DNA of 64,000 nucleotides from Bryoerythrophyllum caledonicum (taxonomy: Eukaryota > Streptophyta > Bryopsida > Pottiales > Pottiaceae), in assembly GCA_963971425.1 (NCBI GenBank), contig OZ020514.1, positions 40,151,158-40,215,157 of the forward strand, written 5' to 3'. A program made the translations under genes and the position numbers. How positions within the stretch are numbered: position 1 is the first letter of the stretch; every line of letters begins with the position of its first letter. The notes below the pieces were generated by a model. That model saw only the letters and a list, made by a program, of their open reading frames with translations, was not told the DNA's origin and ran no database searches. Positions 12,001-24,600 of this stretch are shown in pieces.

Positions 12001-12500
12001 AAAATACAATAACTTTTGTTGATTTGTCGCTTGGCTATGAACATAGCAGAAGATAAAAGTTATAAATAACATCAAAAGATTAAAGGATTGATGGATTGTG
12101 CCATTTCTACCACAAATATAAAACAATATTATAAAAACTATGACCTTGCCGATCAAAGGAGCTTGCCACCTTGAGGATGTTTGAAGATGACCATTCTAGC
12201 CGGAAATAGCGATAAAAAAACAAAGAAAAAATTGGTCACCACGGCTACACATTGGAGAAGGTTACAAGTGGTAGAGATAACTACTACAAATTTATATTTA
12301 AACAAAATATACAAAATATACACATCACTGATGAGAGTGAGTAGTTGATTGAATTGATGGCGCTTGAAATCCTGCATTTGAGAACACCATGTTATTATAT
12401 TGGAATTGATCCAAATTTACCATCATCTATACATCTGTCAAGGGGATGCTCCCAAAACATTTCTCCTACAAGTTGACCTAAAGGAAACATTTACTACAGC
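9019..12500. other. Long stretch without convincing genes
   Basis: Only scattered short open frames occur, for example 9,842-10,198 (minus, 118 codons) and 10,485-10,820 (plus). None has recognisable motifs, splice context or repeat partners. The one clear structure is the perfect hairpin at 10,446-10,482, listed separately. Confidence 0.4.
10446..10482. repeat. Perfect 37-bp inverted repeat (18-bp arms, 1-nt loop)
   Basis: The left arm CAAGTGTAGTATGATTTT is followed by one C and its exact reverse complement. It could form a cruciform in DNA or a hairpin if transcribed. No terminal-repeat or target-duplication pattern was seen around it. Confidence 0.85.
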
Positions 12501-12547
12501 CATGGAAGCATGGTGTTCAAGAGGAACTCGTCTTTCTTTTCACGAGT

Positions 12548-12770
12548 TCACGTTGAAGGATCAATAGCATTGAACTCTTCATTAAAGAGGTTATTCTCTA
12601 GGTTATTGTCAATGGGCAATGCCAGATCAAGGTCCACATGCAAAAGACAATGTTTGACTTTACAGAGGTTTTTAAGTATGTGCTTCTTTGCTAAGTTGCA
12701 CAAAGCTCTAAGAAAGGTAGGCTCCGTAATATCTGATTGTGACATAACTATAAGGTCTTTTGGTTCATAG
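12548..12770 (-). pseudogene. Gene relic on one side of the foldback element (unrecognised)
   Basis: An open minus-strand frame (SDITEPTFLRALCNLAKK, then KVKHCLLHVDLDLALP) abuts the foldback element. The other side of the element, 14,085-14,278, carries an FCP1-like fragment on the same strand. The two could be parts of one gene split by the insertion, but this half has no motif I recognise with confidence. Confidence 0.3.
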
Positions 12771-12772
12771 TA

Positions 12773-14082
12773 CAGTACCCACCAATAAGTATACGTTCAT
12801 TTTGCATATGTACGTTTCCACTCTACACTGCTACCAACTTTGACACCCTTTTAAAGGCTGAAAAATTGTCATTTCACCATGAAATTTTTGGCACAAGATT
12901 GTTTCTACGTTGACAACATGTGAGCAAAATTTCAAGTTCGGAAGTTGAATTAAAAAAAAGATATTCAAGATCTACCAACATGGGTAGCACTAAGAAAAGT
13001 TTCATAGCTACAAACTTTGACACCCTCCCAAGGATTGAATTTTTTTGTTTTTGCCCATGTAATTTTTGGCATGGGACGGCCTCTGTGTTTATTAAATGTT
13101 TAAAGTCTAAAACATCCACACAAAGAGACATATTTAAAATCTAGCAACATGTGTAGTTGTGAGTGTAGTTGTAAGAAACATTTCACTCCTGGCCAACTTT
13201 GACACACTCCCAAGGATTAAATCTTTTGTTTTTGCGCATGAAATTTTTGGCATGAAACCATTTCTATATTGAATACATGTGTGCCAAGTTTTAAGGCCAG
13301 AATACCTACATAGCAAAAAAAAATTGAAATCTACCAACATGTGTAGTTGTGAGAAACATTTCACTCTTGCCAAATTTGACACCCTCCCATGGATTGAGTT
13401 CTATATTTTTTCCCATGAGATTTTGGACATGAGACCATCTCTATGTTGATTACATGTGTGCTTAATTTCAAGTCTAAAATATCCACGATAGAAAAGAAAA
13501 AATTCAAAATCTACCAACGTGCTAATTATGACAAACAACCAAGGGTACCATTTCAACTTTGGCACCTTCCCTAGGTTTGAAAAATTGTTATTTTACTATG
13601 AAATTTTTAACACATGATCACTTCTATGAAGATAACATGTGCGCCAATTTTCAAAGCCAGAAGATGAATAAAGAAACCCATATTCAAAATCTACCAACAT
13701 GTGTAACTATGAGAAACAATCTTGTGTATCTATTATTGTATTCATCACATGGCTTTGAAATTTAACACACATGTTATGAGCATAGAGATGATCTTTTGAT
13801 AAAACTTTCATGGTAAAATATCAAATTTTCAGCCCTCAAGAGGGTGTCAAAATTGGCAGTAGTGAATGGCTTACAACTACACATGTTGGTAAATTTGGTA
13901 TATCTTTTTCTATATTCATCTTCTGGCCTTGAAATTTGGCACACATGTTGTCAACATAGAAATGATCTTGTGCCAAAAATTTCATGGTAAAATGACATTT
14001 TTTTAGCCCTCAGGAGGGTGTCAAAGTTGGCAGCAATGTAGTGTGGAAACGTTCATGAACGTATACTTATTGGTGGGTACTG
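12773..14082. mobile_element. Foldback-type TA-flanked transposon with tandem-repeat arms
   Basis: The element starts CAGTACCCACCAATAAG and ends with its reverse complement. It is flanked by TA at 12,771-12,772 and 14,083-14,084, which points to a Tc1/mariner/pogo-type mechanism. Inside, a unit of about 180 bp containing 'aactttgacaccctccc' and 'accaacatgtgtag' is repeated about five times in one orientation (12,836; 13,009; 13,188; 13,370; 13,550). It is then repeated about twice in inverse orientation (about 13,750-14,035). There is no transposase gene, so it is non-autonomous. Confidence 0.82.
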
Positions 14083-14084
14083 TA

Positions 14085-14278
14085 CAACCAACCGTAGCAT
14101 CTCTTAACATGCTATCAACATTTCTCTCAATGGCGCGGCTCCATATCACAACATTAGCCTCATTTGACGACCACATCATAGAGCGAGTGGAATTAGGGCT
14201 AACAATAGTTTTCCGTGCATTGTCTATTCTGTAAATAGGAAATCTATGGGGACTGCTATTTTGTGAGCTCTGAGCCAT
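14085..14278 (-). pseudogene. FCP1/NIF-like phosphatase fragment
   Basis: The minus-strand frame reads NVVIWSRAIERNVDSMLRD. This matches the second conserved block of FCP1/small CTD phosphatases (the V-I-W-S-S/T segment followed by the N-V-D helix). It is truncated at the TA where the foldback element begins. It is probably a relative of the four copies at 41.7-46.7 kb. Confidence 0.5.
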
Positions 14279-14400
14279 GAGCCATGAGCCGTAAGCTCTG
14301 AATAGAAAAAATGGGTTTATGCAAAAAAATGTAGGCCTTTTAAGTAATTTTTAGCAATTTTTGGCTTATTTTAGGGGCCTATGGCCATGGATTCTTTTAC
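14244..14400. repeat. Repeat family member sharing ends with 62.54-62.79 kb
   Basis: The stretch GGGGACTGCTATTTTGTGAG, then GAGCC-TGAGCC tandem words, then an AT-rich body and GGGGCCTATGGCCATGGA is echoed in reverse complement at 62,540-62,785. It looks like a short transposon end or MITE. Borders and target duplication are not resolved. Confidence 0.35.
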
Positions 14401-15470
14401 TCTAGGGAGATGTAAGACTTATAAGGAAGGGATGATTTGATTATAAAATGAATGGATCAATTGTTATAATATTATAAAATACTCTAGTATTGTAGATAAA
14501 TGGCCTTGCACAATATTAAATTAGTATGGAAGTATGATATACATTGTATTTAGACGATGTTTCAACAAAAAATACATATTTTGAGTAGCACTCTTTTGGA
14601 AGGCAAGTACCAGCTAATAAAATGTCTTAGTAATGGGGCTCAATTTTTTCTCCCAAAATTTATAAAATGTATGAAGTGAACAAGATGTCCAGGTTTAAGG
14701 TTTTTTGATTCATGATTATTATTACTATATTGAGTATAGAACAACAACCTTAATCTAGTTGTAGCTCCACAAATCAATGTTCATAAACTTTTAGCTTCCT
14801 TGCAAAATCCTCTCCTGACCAATTGAGATCGCATTGAGCTTTACAAAGTAACTTGGAGACACCGCAACCAAAATTGGCAAGGCTTCCGTGTTGATGAGGT
14901 TCACCTATGACTTGCTGATTACAACTTTTCCATTTGAAGAACACAACACATATTTTCTCCCTCAAAGAATATCCACCACGACTGGTTGTATTGGAATGCA
15001 CTTTGACCAAAACATAAAAGACAATGCAACCACTCTAAGAGGTTAGCCTTAGGCGATGCACAACATATTGGTGATTGCACATGCATTAGGCGACTACAAA
15101 GGTGAGCAGAGTGGTCGTGATACAACAAATCCGGCCCAAAAATCATGAGACCAACAATTAACAAAGAGTTGCATGTCAAATCTGATTACAATGACGATAG
15201 GATCCAATAGACTTCCAAATTTTTAATAGCACTTCCCCTCACACGATATCGAGGTCAACAAAACAAGAACATCACTCGATCACCACAAGAGGGTAAAGAA
15301 TTTCAACGATCAACTCCACTACCGCCTTTTGTAGCTCTACCTCAAGGCACTAAACAATAACAGCTTAAACTAAGTGCAAAGTGAAATCAAACCAAAATTG
15401 AAATGAAAATGAACACACCAAAAAAAAAATCCATGTCATCTAAACTGCCTTTGCTTCCAACACCTATATT
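14401..15470. other. Region without recognised genes
   Basis: A minus-strand frame at 14,774-15,010 has a plausible coding texture (FKWKSCNQQVIGEP...) but no motif I can name. It may be a downstream exon of the candidate locus at 15.7-16.6 kb. Nothing else is evident. Confidence 0.3.
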
Positions 15471-15737
15471 TGCCTCTACATCTAGAAATCATAAAATGCC
15501 TTTGAAATATTTTTTCCGTTGACGTTTTGGAAGTGGAGATTTTGTGGTTGATTGAATTTCCGCAACTTTTTTAGCCCAGATAGGTAGAGAAAAGGTAGAA
15601 GTTGGAGATAAGGCTGGTATGCATATTGGCAGAACTTTGCAAAGGAACACAAAGACAATGAAATCTCCTTAAATAATGATGACGTACATATTATTGATAA
15701 CAACTACAAAATCAATAAATAGAGTTTAACCTACTCA

Positions 15738-16600
15738 CAAGAATGTATACATGTCTACTGAGGCGGTTCTCCTTGCAAACGTCGCACGTTCTTCCTCTTC
15801 TCCAATACCAATACCGTAGTTGACTTTGGAATTAGCAGTGCCAGTAGTGATCGAAAAATCTCCGAGTCTTCTTTGAAGGCCAATATATGTTGTCCAATTT
15901 ACTGGCACATCCAAGTAGTTGAACCTATGATAGTTCATTGCAATGGTAAGGATAAATTATAAGAGTGGAAAATGAAAAATAGAAGTGTAGAATAAAATAA
16001 AAGAAATTGTTAGCTGTGGATGCATTCCAATCAAAAACACTATCCCTAACTTCTGTGAGGGATTCAAGAACAATCTTTATAAGATCAACCGCATTATCTT
16101 GAACCCCTCGCCAAGGTGAACCGCCATGCATAAGCTGTGATACAATATTCACCGGATTAAACAAGATGTCAAGCTCTCCAAGTGGAGAACCAACTAAGAA
16201 CTTGAAGACAACTAGAGTATCACGAACAAAAAGTTGGACACAAAAACGCGTCTCTCAGGAAAAAACCAAAGAGATTACGGTTGATTAGAGAAGACAAGAA
16301 GATGTTGATTCAAGAAGACTATAGTCTACAATAATAAATTGAATATTAAAAAAACTTACCATTGTAAAAGGATCTCAAGGCAATGCTAAAGGAAGCTCAT
16401 TCAAAGCCCACCAATTGATCAATAGGTTGAAGTCATATATAGAAGCACAATCATCAATCTCAAGTTGAAGCTCTCTATCATTTGCATGAAGAAGAAGCAA
16501 TGCAACGTTGTCATGAAAATAGTTGTCAGCAAACTCAAAGCTATATCAGCATATTTCTCTAGCCTAATATTCCACGGAAGGATGCTTTTGCTAGTGAGCT
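15738..16600 (-). pseudogene. Exon-like sequence of an unrecognised minus-strand gene
   Basis: Three coding-like blocks lie in order on the minus strand. The first is about 16,600-16,360 (FADNYFHDNVALLLLHANDR...), followed by a GTAAGT donor. The second is about 16,240-16,000 (KFLVGSPLGELDILFNPVNI, then GVQDNAVDLIKIVLESLTEV). The third is about 15,930-15,738 (FNYLDVPVNWTTYIGLQRRL), preceded by an AG and followed by a GTGAGT donor. An in-frame stop before the first donor and a missing donor after block two suggest decay. The family is not recognised. Confidence 0.33.
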
Positions 16601-17170
16601 CTCAGAGAAATTTCAATGCACCGAAGCTTTGATGAAAATTTGCATTTTGCAAATTGCAAAGTGGATAAGTCCTATTTGTACTGTATTTCTCTGTTGGTGG
16701 ATTCCTGTTGTCTTCTTTTGTAAACCCAAATTCAACCCCCATAAATGCATTCCATAGTCAGGGTTTGAATTCGAAGATTTCACTACATCATTACCCTACA
16801 ACCTGATTTTGTAATCCTGGATGATATGTCTTGTAGCAACCTCATGTTTACCCCATCCTTGTACCAATTCATTCCTTCCACCACTATCTCCTTTATTTCT
16901 CCTTCTTTTGGTTTTATTATTATTATTTTATTTTTAATTTTATAATTTTTCATTTTCTTTTCTTTACTCTCCTCCCGTCCTTACTCTTCCTTTGGACGCC
17001 CTTGTGTTTGGGGTGATTAATTCGTAGCTGTTCCCATCATCACATACCACATCACATCGGGACTGGACACACAAGTGTATGACTGGGGAGAATTAGTTCT
17101 TTTTAATTAGCTTTACAAGTGTGCACGAGGCACTACCCAATACCCCAAATTCCACAACAAATTAAAGGTT
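16601..17170. other. AT-rich region, nothing recognised
   Basis: Polypyrimidine/AT-rich sequence (about 16,900-16,990) with no open frame, RNA gene or repeat identified. Confidence 0.4.
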
Positions 17171-18801
17171 TATAATTGCTAACTAAGCCTCCCAGCCCTC
17201 TCCTTCGTAGCAGGACTACCCAGCCACTTGCAGCCGATAACAACACCCTCGGCGCGGCACCTCCAGCACCGACACCCTCCTCTGCGGACACACTCCGACG
17301 TCACGTTCGTGCTCATGTCTTTGTTCTTACCACCGCACTCGAACAAGACCCCGGAGCTGCCCCAAAAACCTCTTGCGCCGCTACAACGCCTCTCAATCCG
17401 CAACCGAGAGTCCAGGCCGCAACTCGCGATTCTAGACTCTCGGCCTCAAACCGCAATATTCACACCTCGCGATCAGATCGCGTAGCGCAACCTCCGTGCC
17501 TCACACTAGAGTCCAAAACACGAACACCGAATCACAATCAGTCACTAGATTAGGACTTCAGCGCACAATCAACTCTCTCCCATAGCCGAGATTTCAAAAA
17601 CACTCTCCTCACCAAGTCCACCGTAAGTCCTAGATCTCGTTGTCTGAAGGCAACACACACCAACTCCTCAAAACTCACTATCTGGTGGCAGATATGCTTC
17701 TGTCCACAGACAGCTAGCCCAACTCCACAACTAGAAAGCAAGATGACCACAACAAGCTGGAGACGCACAAAAGCACAAATCAAGACAACGCCTCGCTCAC
17801 ACACACAGCAAAGAGAGCCGACCGACACAAAGAGAGCACGAAAGAGAGCTCCATCGAAACCCTAGTCACAAGATTCCTCACGTCTCACTCCACACGAACA
17901 CCCAGGCTCACCCCTCGCTCCAAACACTCAAGCTCTCCACTATGATGCCGCAAACCCTCTCCAACGAGTGAGCTCTCAAAAACAGCAAGCGCGCGCACTT
18001 ACACCCAACAGAGAAGGCGCACTGCCTCGCTTGTGTGCGCAGCCCACCTTGCACGCGCGCACTGAACTTCATTCTCCCCCGCGCACAGACAGACGATCGC
18101 CGCACATTGAACCGCTTCCTCTCGCCCGAACCCAAAAACCACCATCACACAGCTCGCTCGCAAGAGCGCCCCAGCACCTCCCTCGCGCCGCCCCCCGCCG
18201 TGCCACAGCACCAATCTCCTTACGCTGCAACCTTTGCCCACCTCCACAGTGAGCTGCACACCCACTCTTCGACGCACGACCGCTCGCCGCCTCTCTCTCT
18301 GAACCACTACGTCACCGCACCGCAGGCCGCTTGCCGCCCACTACACTCCTTTGATTGTGACTACTCCGTCGCAGTGCCACCATGGCCCTCGCGCTTCTCC
18401 GCGCGCGCTCTGCAGTCGCTCTGTCTCGCTTCACCCATAGTCACAACGTCACTCACCGCCCGAGCTTCTTTCTCAGCCCGGAACTCACCCACCACCAGAC
18501 GCTTCTGCTCGCGCTGCCTCTCGCCCTGCCGGCTGATCGCCGCCTCCCAGCACTTGCTCACTCTCTACCACACACGCTCAATCTCTCTCTCCGCCAATAC
18601 GCCGACCCACTCTTCTCTCACAATGCTCCCGCGTCTCTTCCTCGATACCTCCCTTGCACGAGCCGCCGCGCCTTCACCAGCCGCCGAGCCTTTCTTCCAA
18701 CCGCCGCCCTCTTGCACACCTAAGCAAGCGACTCCTCTTCCAAAATCAACGTTCTTCCAAAAAGAATCGGCGCCGCACATATTTTGGTTGCGCGCGTACC
18801 T
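17171..18801. other. GC/CpG-rich block of unknown nature next to the Harbinger element
   Basis: Composition changes abruptly to C-rich, CpG-rich sequence with many overlapping low-complexity open frames on both strands. None shows a conserved domain. The longest frame (18,035-19,105, plus) crosses the transposon boundary at 18,802 and so is not an ancestral gene. The block could be an unmethylated promoter/5' UTR island, or part of another mobile element. Confidence 0.4.
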
Positions 18802-19149
18802 AGGCCCTTGCACATGCCAGTTCGCTGGCAGCCGGCTGCCAGCAGCCGCGTGGGATGAAAGTCCACGCGGCCTTTTATCAGAGGCCAAATTTATTTTTTT
18901 TTATAATTTTTTTTTTGAAGTGGCAGCCAGCTGCTGCCGCTGTCAACCCAACGCACATGATTTTGTGGCTGTGGGGCTACAGCTAAGTCAAAAAATATGG
19001 CCACTTAGTATTTATGCAAATAAGTTCACACTGAATTATTTTGATATGAGTTTTTTTATAAAGGTTATAAGTCTAGCGAGTTCTAGTCTCACTTATGTAT
19101 TTTAGATGTTTTGTGAGAGAGGAAATTTGTTTCAATACTTTTGGTTAAT

Positions 19150-20591
19150 ATGGATCCCAATGAAAGTATGTTGCTTTTTCTTGCATATTTCATGATTTTT
19201 GTTGCATTTTCAACTTGTAGGAGACGATCTTCACCACCCATAGATTTATTGGAATTGTCTATAGGGGCTCGGTCTTTGCCAGTGGTGGTTACTTCAACAT
19301 GGATGAGGAGATTCTCTGGATGTTTTTGGCATGTACAACCTCGATAGTATGTATACCATGATATTGTACAAGATGACGTATGGCACACTACTCCGAGAAT
19401 GTTGGATAATGAATACTGGAAGGCATTTCGAATGACTTTTATGACATTTGAAAATCTTATTTTGGAGTTGACACCATTTTTGGCACCTACGCTACCGCAT
19501 GCTGTTAGTAGTAGACCACCTATTTCAGTATGGAAGCAAGTTAAGTTAGTTATCTACTGGTTAGCAAACAGTATATCATGCGAAAAAATAGATGATCTTT
19601 ATGGATGTGGTGCGTCTACAATTCGGAAGTATACCATGAGAATTTGCAGGGTATTAGCTAGTCGAAAAGGATTATTTTGCTACTTCATCCATACACCTCC
19701 TGGGGATAGATTACAGGATATTATAGAAAGATTTAGAGATATCACAGGAGTACCAAATATTTGTGGAGCAATTGATGGAACCCGTATTCCATTATCAAAA
19801 TGGCGAGACTCTCGAATTACACCTACATCCGCAGATTTCTTTAATCGGAAGAAATTTCATAGCATTGTGCTTCAAGCGGTTTGTGATACTGATAGAATAT
19901 CTTGGAATGTTTGTGTGGGACAACGAGGAGGAGTGCATGAATCTAGACAATTTAGGTGGTCTAGCCTTTATCAAGATTTACATCAACGTAGAATCTTACA
20001 AAATCCTTCAATTATGGTTCGTGGTATTCAAGTGCTACCTTTTCTAATTGGAGATTCAGCATAACCAAGTCCATTTTTATTAAGAAACGGCGATAGTGTG
20101 ATTCTCAGGCGGTGTCCAAACAAGTTGAAGACAAAACGTTACATAGACTTTCTTTCGGGTACTATACACATGGACAGAAGAACATGCAACCACCTAAAGA
20201 GCAGAAATTCCAAAAAAAAGCCCCAAAAACTCTCTCAACAAAGAATTTCAAGCCAGGGTCAAATCCAGAGTTCCATGACCAAGTTAGATTTGATTCTTCA
20301 ATCAATAGTGGTAGCGTTGCTATAGAAAATGCATTTGAAGCATTGAAAAATAGATGGAGGATATTAAGGTGCTTTGCTTCAAATGTAGATAAATGTGCCA
20401 CAATTACCATAGCTTGTTGTGTACTTCACAATTTTTGTGAGTTACATGGTAAAAGGCTTCCTCAACCAGCCGATATTAGATTGCGGGCAGATCCTTTAGC
20501 TGGCTTGCATCGAGGACCACAAAGACTGCTAGATTATGGAAATGCAAAAAAGATTGCTAGAGAAAATATGCGGCATTTACTTCATGGTTAG
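19150..20591 (+). pseudogene. PIF/Harbinger DDE nuclease (HARBI1-like), broken
   Basis: This is the transposase nuclease that cuts and joins DNA in PIF/Harbinger transposition. An N-terminal leader precedes a helix-turn-helix-like segment (ISCEKIDDLYGCGASTIRKY). The catalytic triad follows: Asp in NICGAIDGTRIP (about 19,770), Asp in FLIGDSA (about 20,050) and Glu in AIENAFEALKNRW (about 20,330), with the CCVLHNFCE block after it. The frame is interrupted by TAG at 19,345-19,347 and by TAA at 20,062-20,064, which directly follows GDSA where a Tyr is usual. A frameshift lies between about 20,100 and 20,270. Confidence 0.88.
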
Positions 20592-21246
20592 TGAGCAATT
20601 TTGACATATAAAATTGACTTTTTATTTTTTACTATCTAAATTATATACTTAATATTATACTAACGTCATCTTTATGGTGAAACATTCCCTTATTATTCAT
20701 TGCAAACAATTGATCATTTTTGTATATTTTAAAAAATTCACTTCATCGAACAAATATATGTATAATTCTATGTACAAATTGTATTGAGTGCAAATTAATC
20801 CTTAAAGTTCCTTCCAAATTGTGGAAGGTGTAGAGGTTCCAAAATTGCCAATACACATTTTAATTTTTTGTGGGCTCATATTATCATTGAATGAGGATCC
20901 CAATGGTACCAAAGAAGGCATATATCACATCTTTCAATAGAAAAAATAAAAACTAAAAAATAAAAAAATCTCTAGTTTTTGTCTAGAGAAGAAGAAGTTT
21001 TTTTTGTACCCTGCCCGACATAGTGTGAAAATGTTTGACTTGCATTAGAATTGGATATTTCATATAAGACAAGATTTTTTTTGGTAATTCCTAGTAAAAT
21101 TATATTATCTATTAGTATAAAAAATCTCAATGCTAATAGAAGCTTTTAGAAAAACTTTGGGGTCTAAGAATTTGCCTTTAGAATTATTCATTATTTATAT
21201 ATTGAATAGATTTTGTAAATTATATGTTTTTAAATGTAATACTATA
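20592..21246. other. Harbinger internal non-coding sequence left of the LINE
   Basis: AT-rich sequence downstream of the nuclease gene, ending at the LINE target-site duplication. No gene is seen. It would have been continuous with 34,519 onward before the LINE inserted. Confidence 0.6.
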
Positions 21247-21259
21247 TACGGAAATGTTC
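21247..21259 (+). repeat. LINE target-site duplication, left copy
   Basis: TACGGAAATGTTC occurs here and again at 34,506-34,518. A 13-bp direct repeat bracketing a non-LTR element is the expected scar of target-primed integration and fixes both ends of the element. Confidence 0.93.
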
Positions 21260-21675
21260 GTCTCGATGTTGGAGAGAGCGGGTGAGATGAGAGAGGAGTA
21301 GCTCCGCAAATCCTGGTGAGGAGGGATTTTTGATGTTAGGCGCAAATACTCTACACACAACAATGAGGGCTGCTGGGCTCATTGTAAATCCCGGTGTGTA
21401 TTATCTGTTGCTGATTGGTATGCGTTTGATGAGGAAAATGTTGAGAGGGATTGCAAATCTTAGATCGATTGGTACAAAGTTGTGTGAAGGTGCAACAAAC
21501 TAGTACTAGTTTGGGAGAGTAGATCTGAAGCGGGGCTCTGTGTTGGCCCAGATCTAGATCTAGATGTTGCACTTATCATACCAACTCTAAGTCAATTAGT
21601 TCGAGATTTGGTTACCACTACACCATCGTGATACCACACATCAAATCCCTCCTCTACTAGGACTCTAGTGATTCT

Positions 21676-24600
21676 ATGAAGACACAGTGTTTCTTGCAAG
21701 AAAGTGAAGTCAGCTGCCGAGACACAAGATTCTGCAACGGTCGACATTATGCGAAACCAGCTAAGTTACTCTGTGATGCCCTACATATTGCATATTGTCA
21801 AATTAATGTTTGTACTGAAAATTCACATACATTAGTATACATGATAGGAATAGACCCGTTGCTTAATCTTCCCGGCACAGGGGAAATTGGCACAAACAAC
21901 CATAGGATCAAATGTACTCCACAGTCTGCAGAAAGAGTAGAACCACAGGTGAAGAAGAACGTCATTGATCAACATAAGATGGTACCGAAGTACGAGGGTC
22001 TACAAGAGAAGCACGCAATGGGAGAGGAGCTGAAACCGATAGGGCCACACGAACAAGAACAAGATCCGCCGCCAAGACAGCAGCTGCCGATGGCGAAAGA
22101 CTCCAACAGCCCAGAAGACAAAGACCCAAGGAAACCACCGAAAAAACGACGACCCAGTCGAACAGCTAAGTTGTACACATTCTCCCAGTACCTTATTTCA
22201 TCTCAATATTTCTCTCATAAAATCATAAGACAAACCGTTATTGCTGTTGGAGATACAATATTCAAATCTAATCCTTATCATAAAGAGCTACAAGACAGCT
22301 GCAATGTGAGAAAGGTGCAGAAGATCAAGCGAAGATGCATAGAGTGGCACCGCCCCTGGATAGAAGGCTGCACAGAGTACCACCCTGAATCGATGACGAC
22401 ATCAACATACCTACAACACCACAAGATCATTCAATCCGGTGTTAAGGGCAAGACACAAACCAACAAACGCAGCGACGCGCACCCCCCCCGGACCAAGGTA
22501 CGTAATCTTACCTTACAACTAACCCCTTTGTGCTCCTTGTTTCTGATCTACAGGAACCACATATCCCCCAACCTAACAGCATTCAGAAAAGAGGGTAATC
22601 CACACAAGAACCAGCAGCTGAATGGAAACGAGGGAAAAAAAAATAAGAAGCCATCAGAAACGACTTCACACGAAGGGCATGTCCAACGACAAGCACGCCG
22701 ACAGATCCAGCGACGACACATATGGCGGCATCGCCCGGGGACAACAGATCGAGCAGCGCATCATCCCGAACCGGCGGCGACACCAACACACCTGCATCGA
22801 CACCAAAGATTTAATCCAACCAGCGCCAAGAACAAGAAACAAAACAAAAAACGAAGCATCGTGTCACCCCATGGGACCAAGGTGAGTACTCCTACCTTAT
22901 ATTTTACCAATTTGTGCGTCATGTTTTTGGCCAACAGGAACCACAAGTCCCCCAGCCAAGCAGCAACAAGAAGACAAAGAATTAGATACAGAATTCTGCA
23001 GCTGGATAGCGACACAACAACGGAACGTGAGAAGCCAACAACACTAACTACACATGGAGTGAAGGCCCAATGTCAAAAACGCCAACAACATGGAGGCAGA
23101 ACCTCAAGACAGCAAACAAATAACAAGTACGCACGGAACCAGGTAAGCAATCTTACCAACGCTCTATCTCTTCTCCCCACTGATAGCATTACATCGCTAA
23201 AAACTCACAGAACACACAAAGGTGCGAAATATACAGGGACACACGGCCAGCCACAAAGTCACAGACGAAACCCTAGCCGCCACTACATAGACAGAAAATT
23301 CATGGAAAATCAAGATCGACTAGCCGCATTCAAACCGCTCCTTGTCGAAGCCAACCCTAGCGAATCAACAAACAGAATACGACGACGTTCGATGACCGCT
23401 ACTACATCCATCAAGAACCAGCAAAAAACAAGGTATATAACTCGACTCCCTTTCACTCTCAAACCCTCTCAAACTCGCATACCTCACATACGTCCACTCC
23501 GCATGCTGTGGACACATTGCGCTCCCTACCAAGCCCATGAGGAGATCGTGTACCTGGAAGGTGACGAGAAGTACCGAAGGTGTCGAAAGCTGCATCCCGC
23601 GCGCGTAGATCGGAATCTCTCCAGCAGTGAAGATCATTCTACTCCTTGCTTTGCGAATTCATTGTATGCTGTGAGTTATACCTGTCCGTCGATTGTCACT
23701 AACTTAATCTATGCATGTTTCTCACAGAACGGTCAGCACCTGCAACAAACAAGGGAGAGATCAGCCAAACCAGGAAACGATCTCCACGAAGGTCACAGAC
23801 AAGTGCAGAGCAGAGTCATCAAGACTCACAGCAGAATCAAGCCGCAGATCAACGCGAAGCAGTTGAAGAGCAGCTACCCTAACCAAGCAAGGAACAAGAA
23901 ACACGAGCTCTGGTGCCAGTTCTTCGAGGCACACGTCCCGGCAACCCAGATCGCCGACACCCACCAGCAGAGGAGGAGCAAGAACCGCGAAATCACCAGG
24001 GAGATCGCCGCGGCCCACGCCCCAGTAGCCCAAACTTCCAACACCAAACAGCAGAAGAGTGCGAGGCAACAGGAGACCTAGTATACATTGCAAGACGTTC
24101 TCCGTCCCCACGCCGCACACAGCATAGGCACCCAGCGGCGACATCCTCACTATCGGCGTAGCCCGCAAGCAGGGCGAAGCGCCGCGAAACAGCGTTGCAC
24201 AGCCGAGGAGATCCAATCTCAGAAACCCCAGCTGGGAGCCGAGAGGAGCGCGACTGCTCAAACTCCGATAACCCGAGTCTGCCAACCACCTCTCCCAAGG
24301 ACGGCGTTAGGACACCTAGTTCAAGAATCAAACGCAGACGTAGAGGTGCACTCGAGTACTGCTCGGACACCAGCGGAGGTGAAGCCCCTACAAGCCAACA
24401 CGCAACCTAAGCCTGCAGCCTATGCCATCACAGTAGGAGTGCAAGTCAAGGGACCCCAGCTAGAGTCCAGCGTGAGACATCCAATCGTAAGGTGTCTCTT
24501 TCCAGCCAAGACTAAACTCTCAGGTCATTCTCTTCTCTCACCATCTTTACAATCTACTGCTCTCTACTACTACTGGGATTATTATGCAATCCCACAGTCA

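Noticed and set aside
18035..19105. A 356-codon plus-strand open frame
   Set aside because: It crosses the Harbinger left border at 18,802 and is low-complexity Pro/Ser/Arg-rich; three frames are open there because of GC-rich composition. It is not a credible gene.
22761..24370. Minus-strand open frames opposite the LINE 5' region
   Set aside because: They are shadows of the plus-strand LINE frame, with no motif and no independent support.
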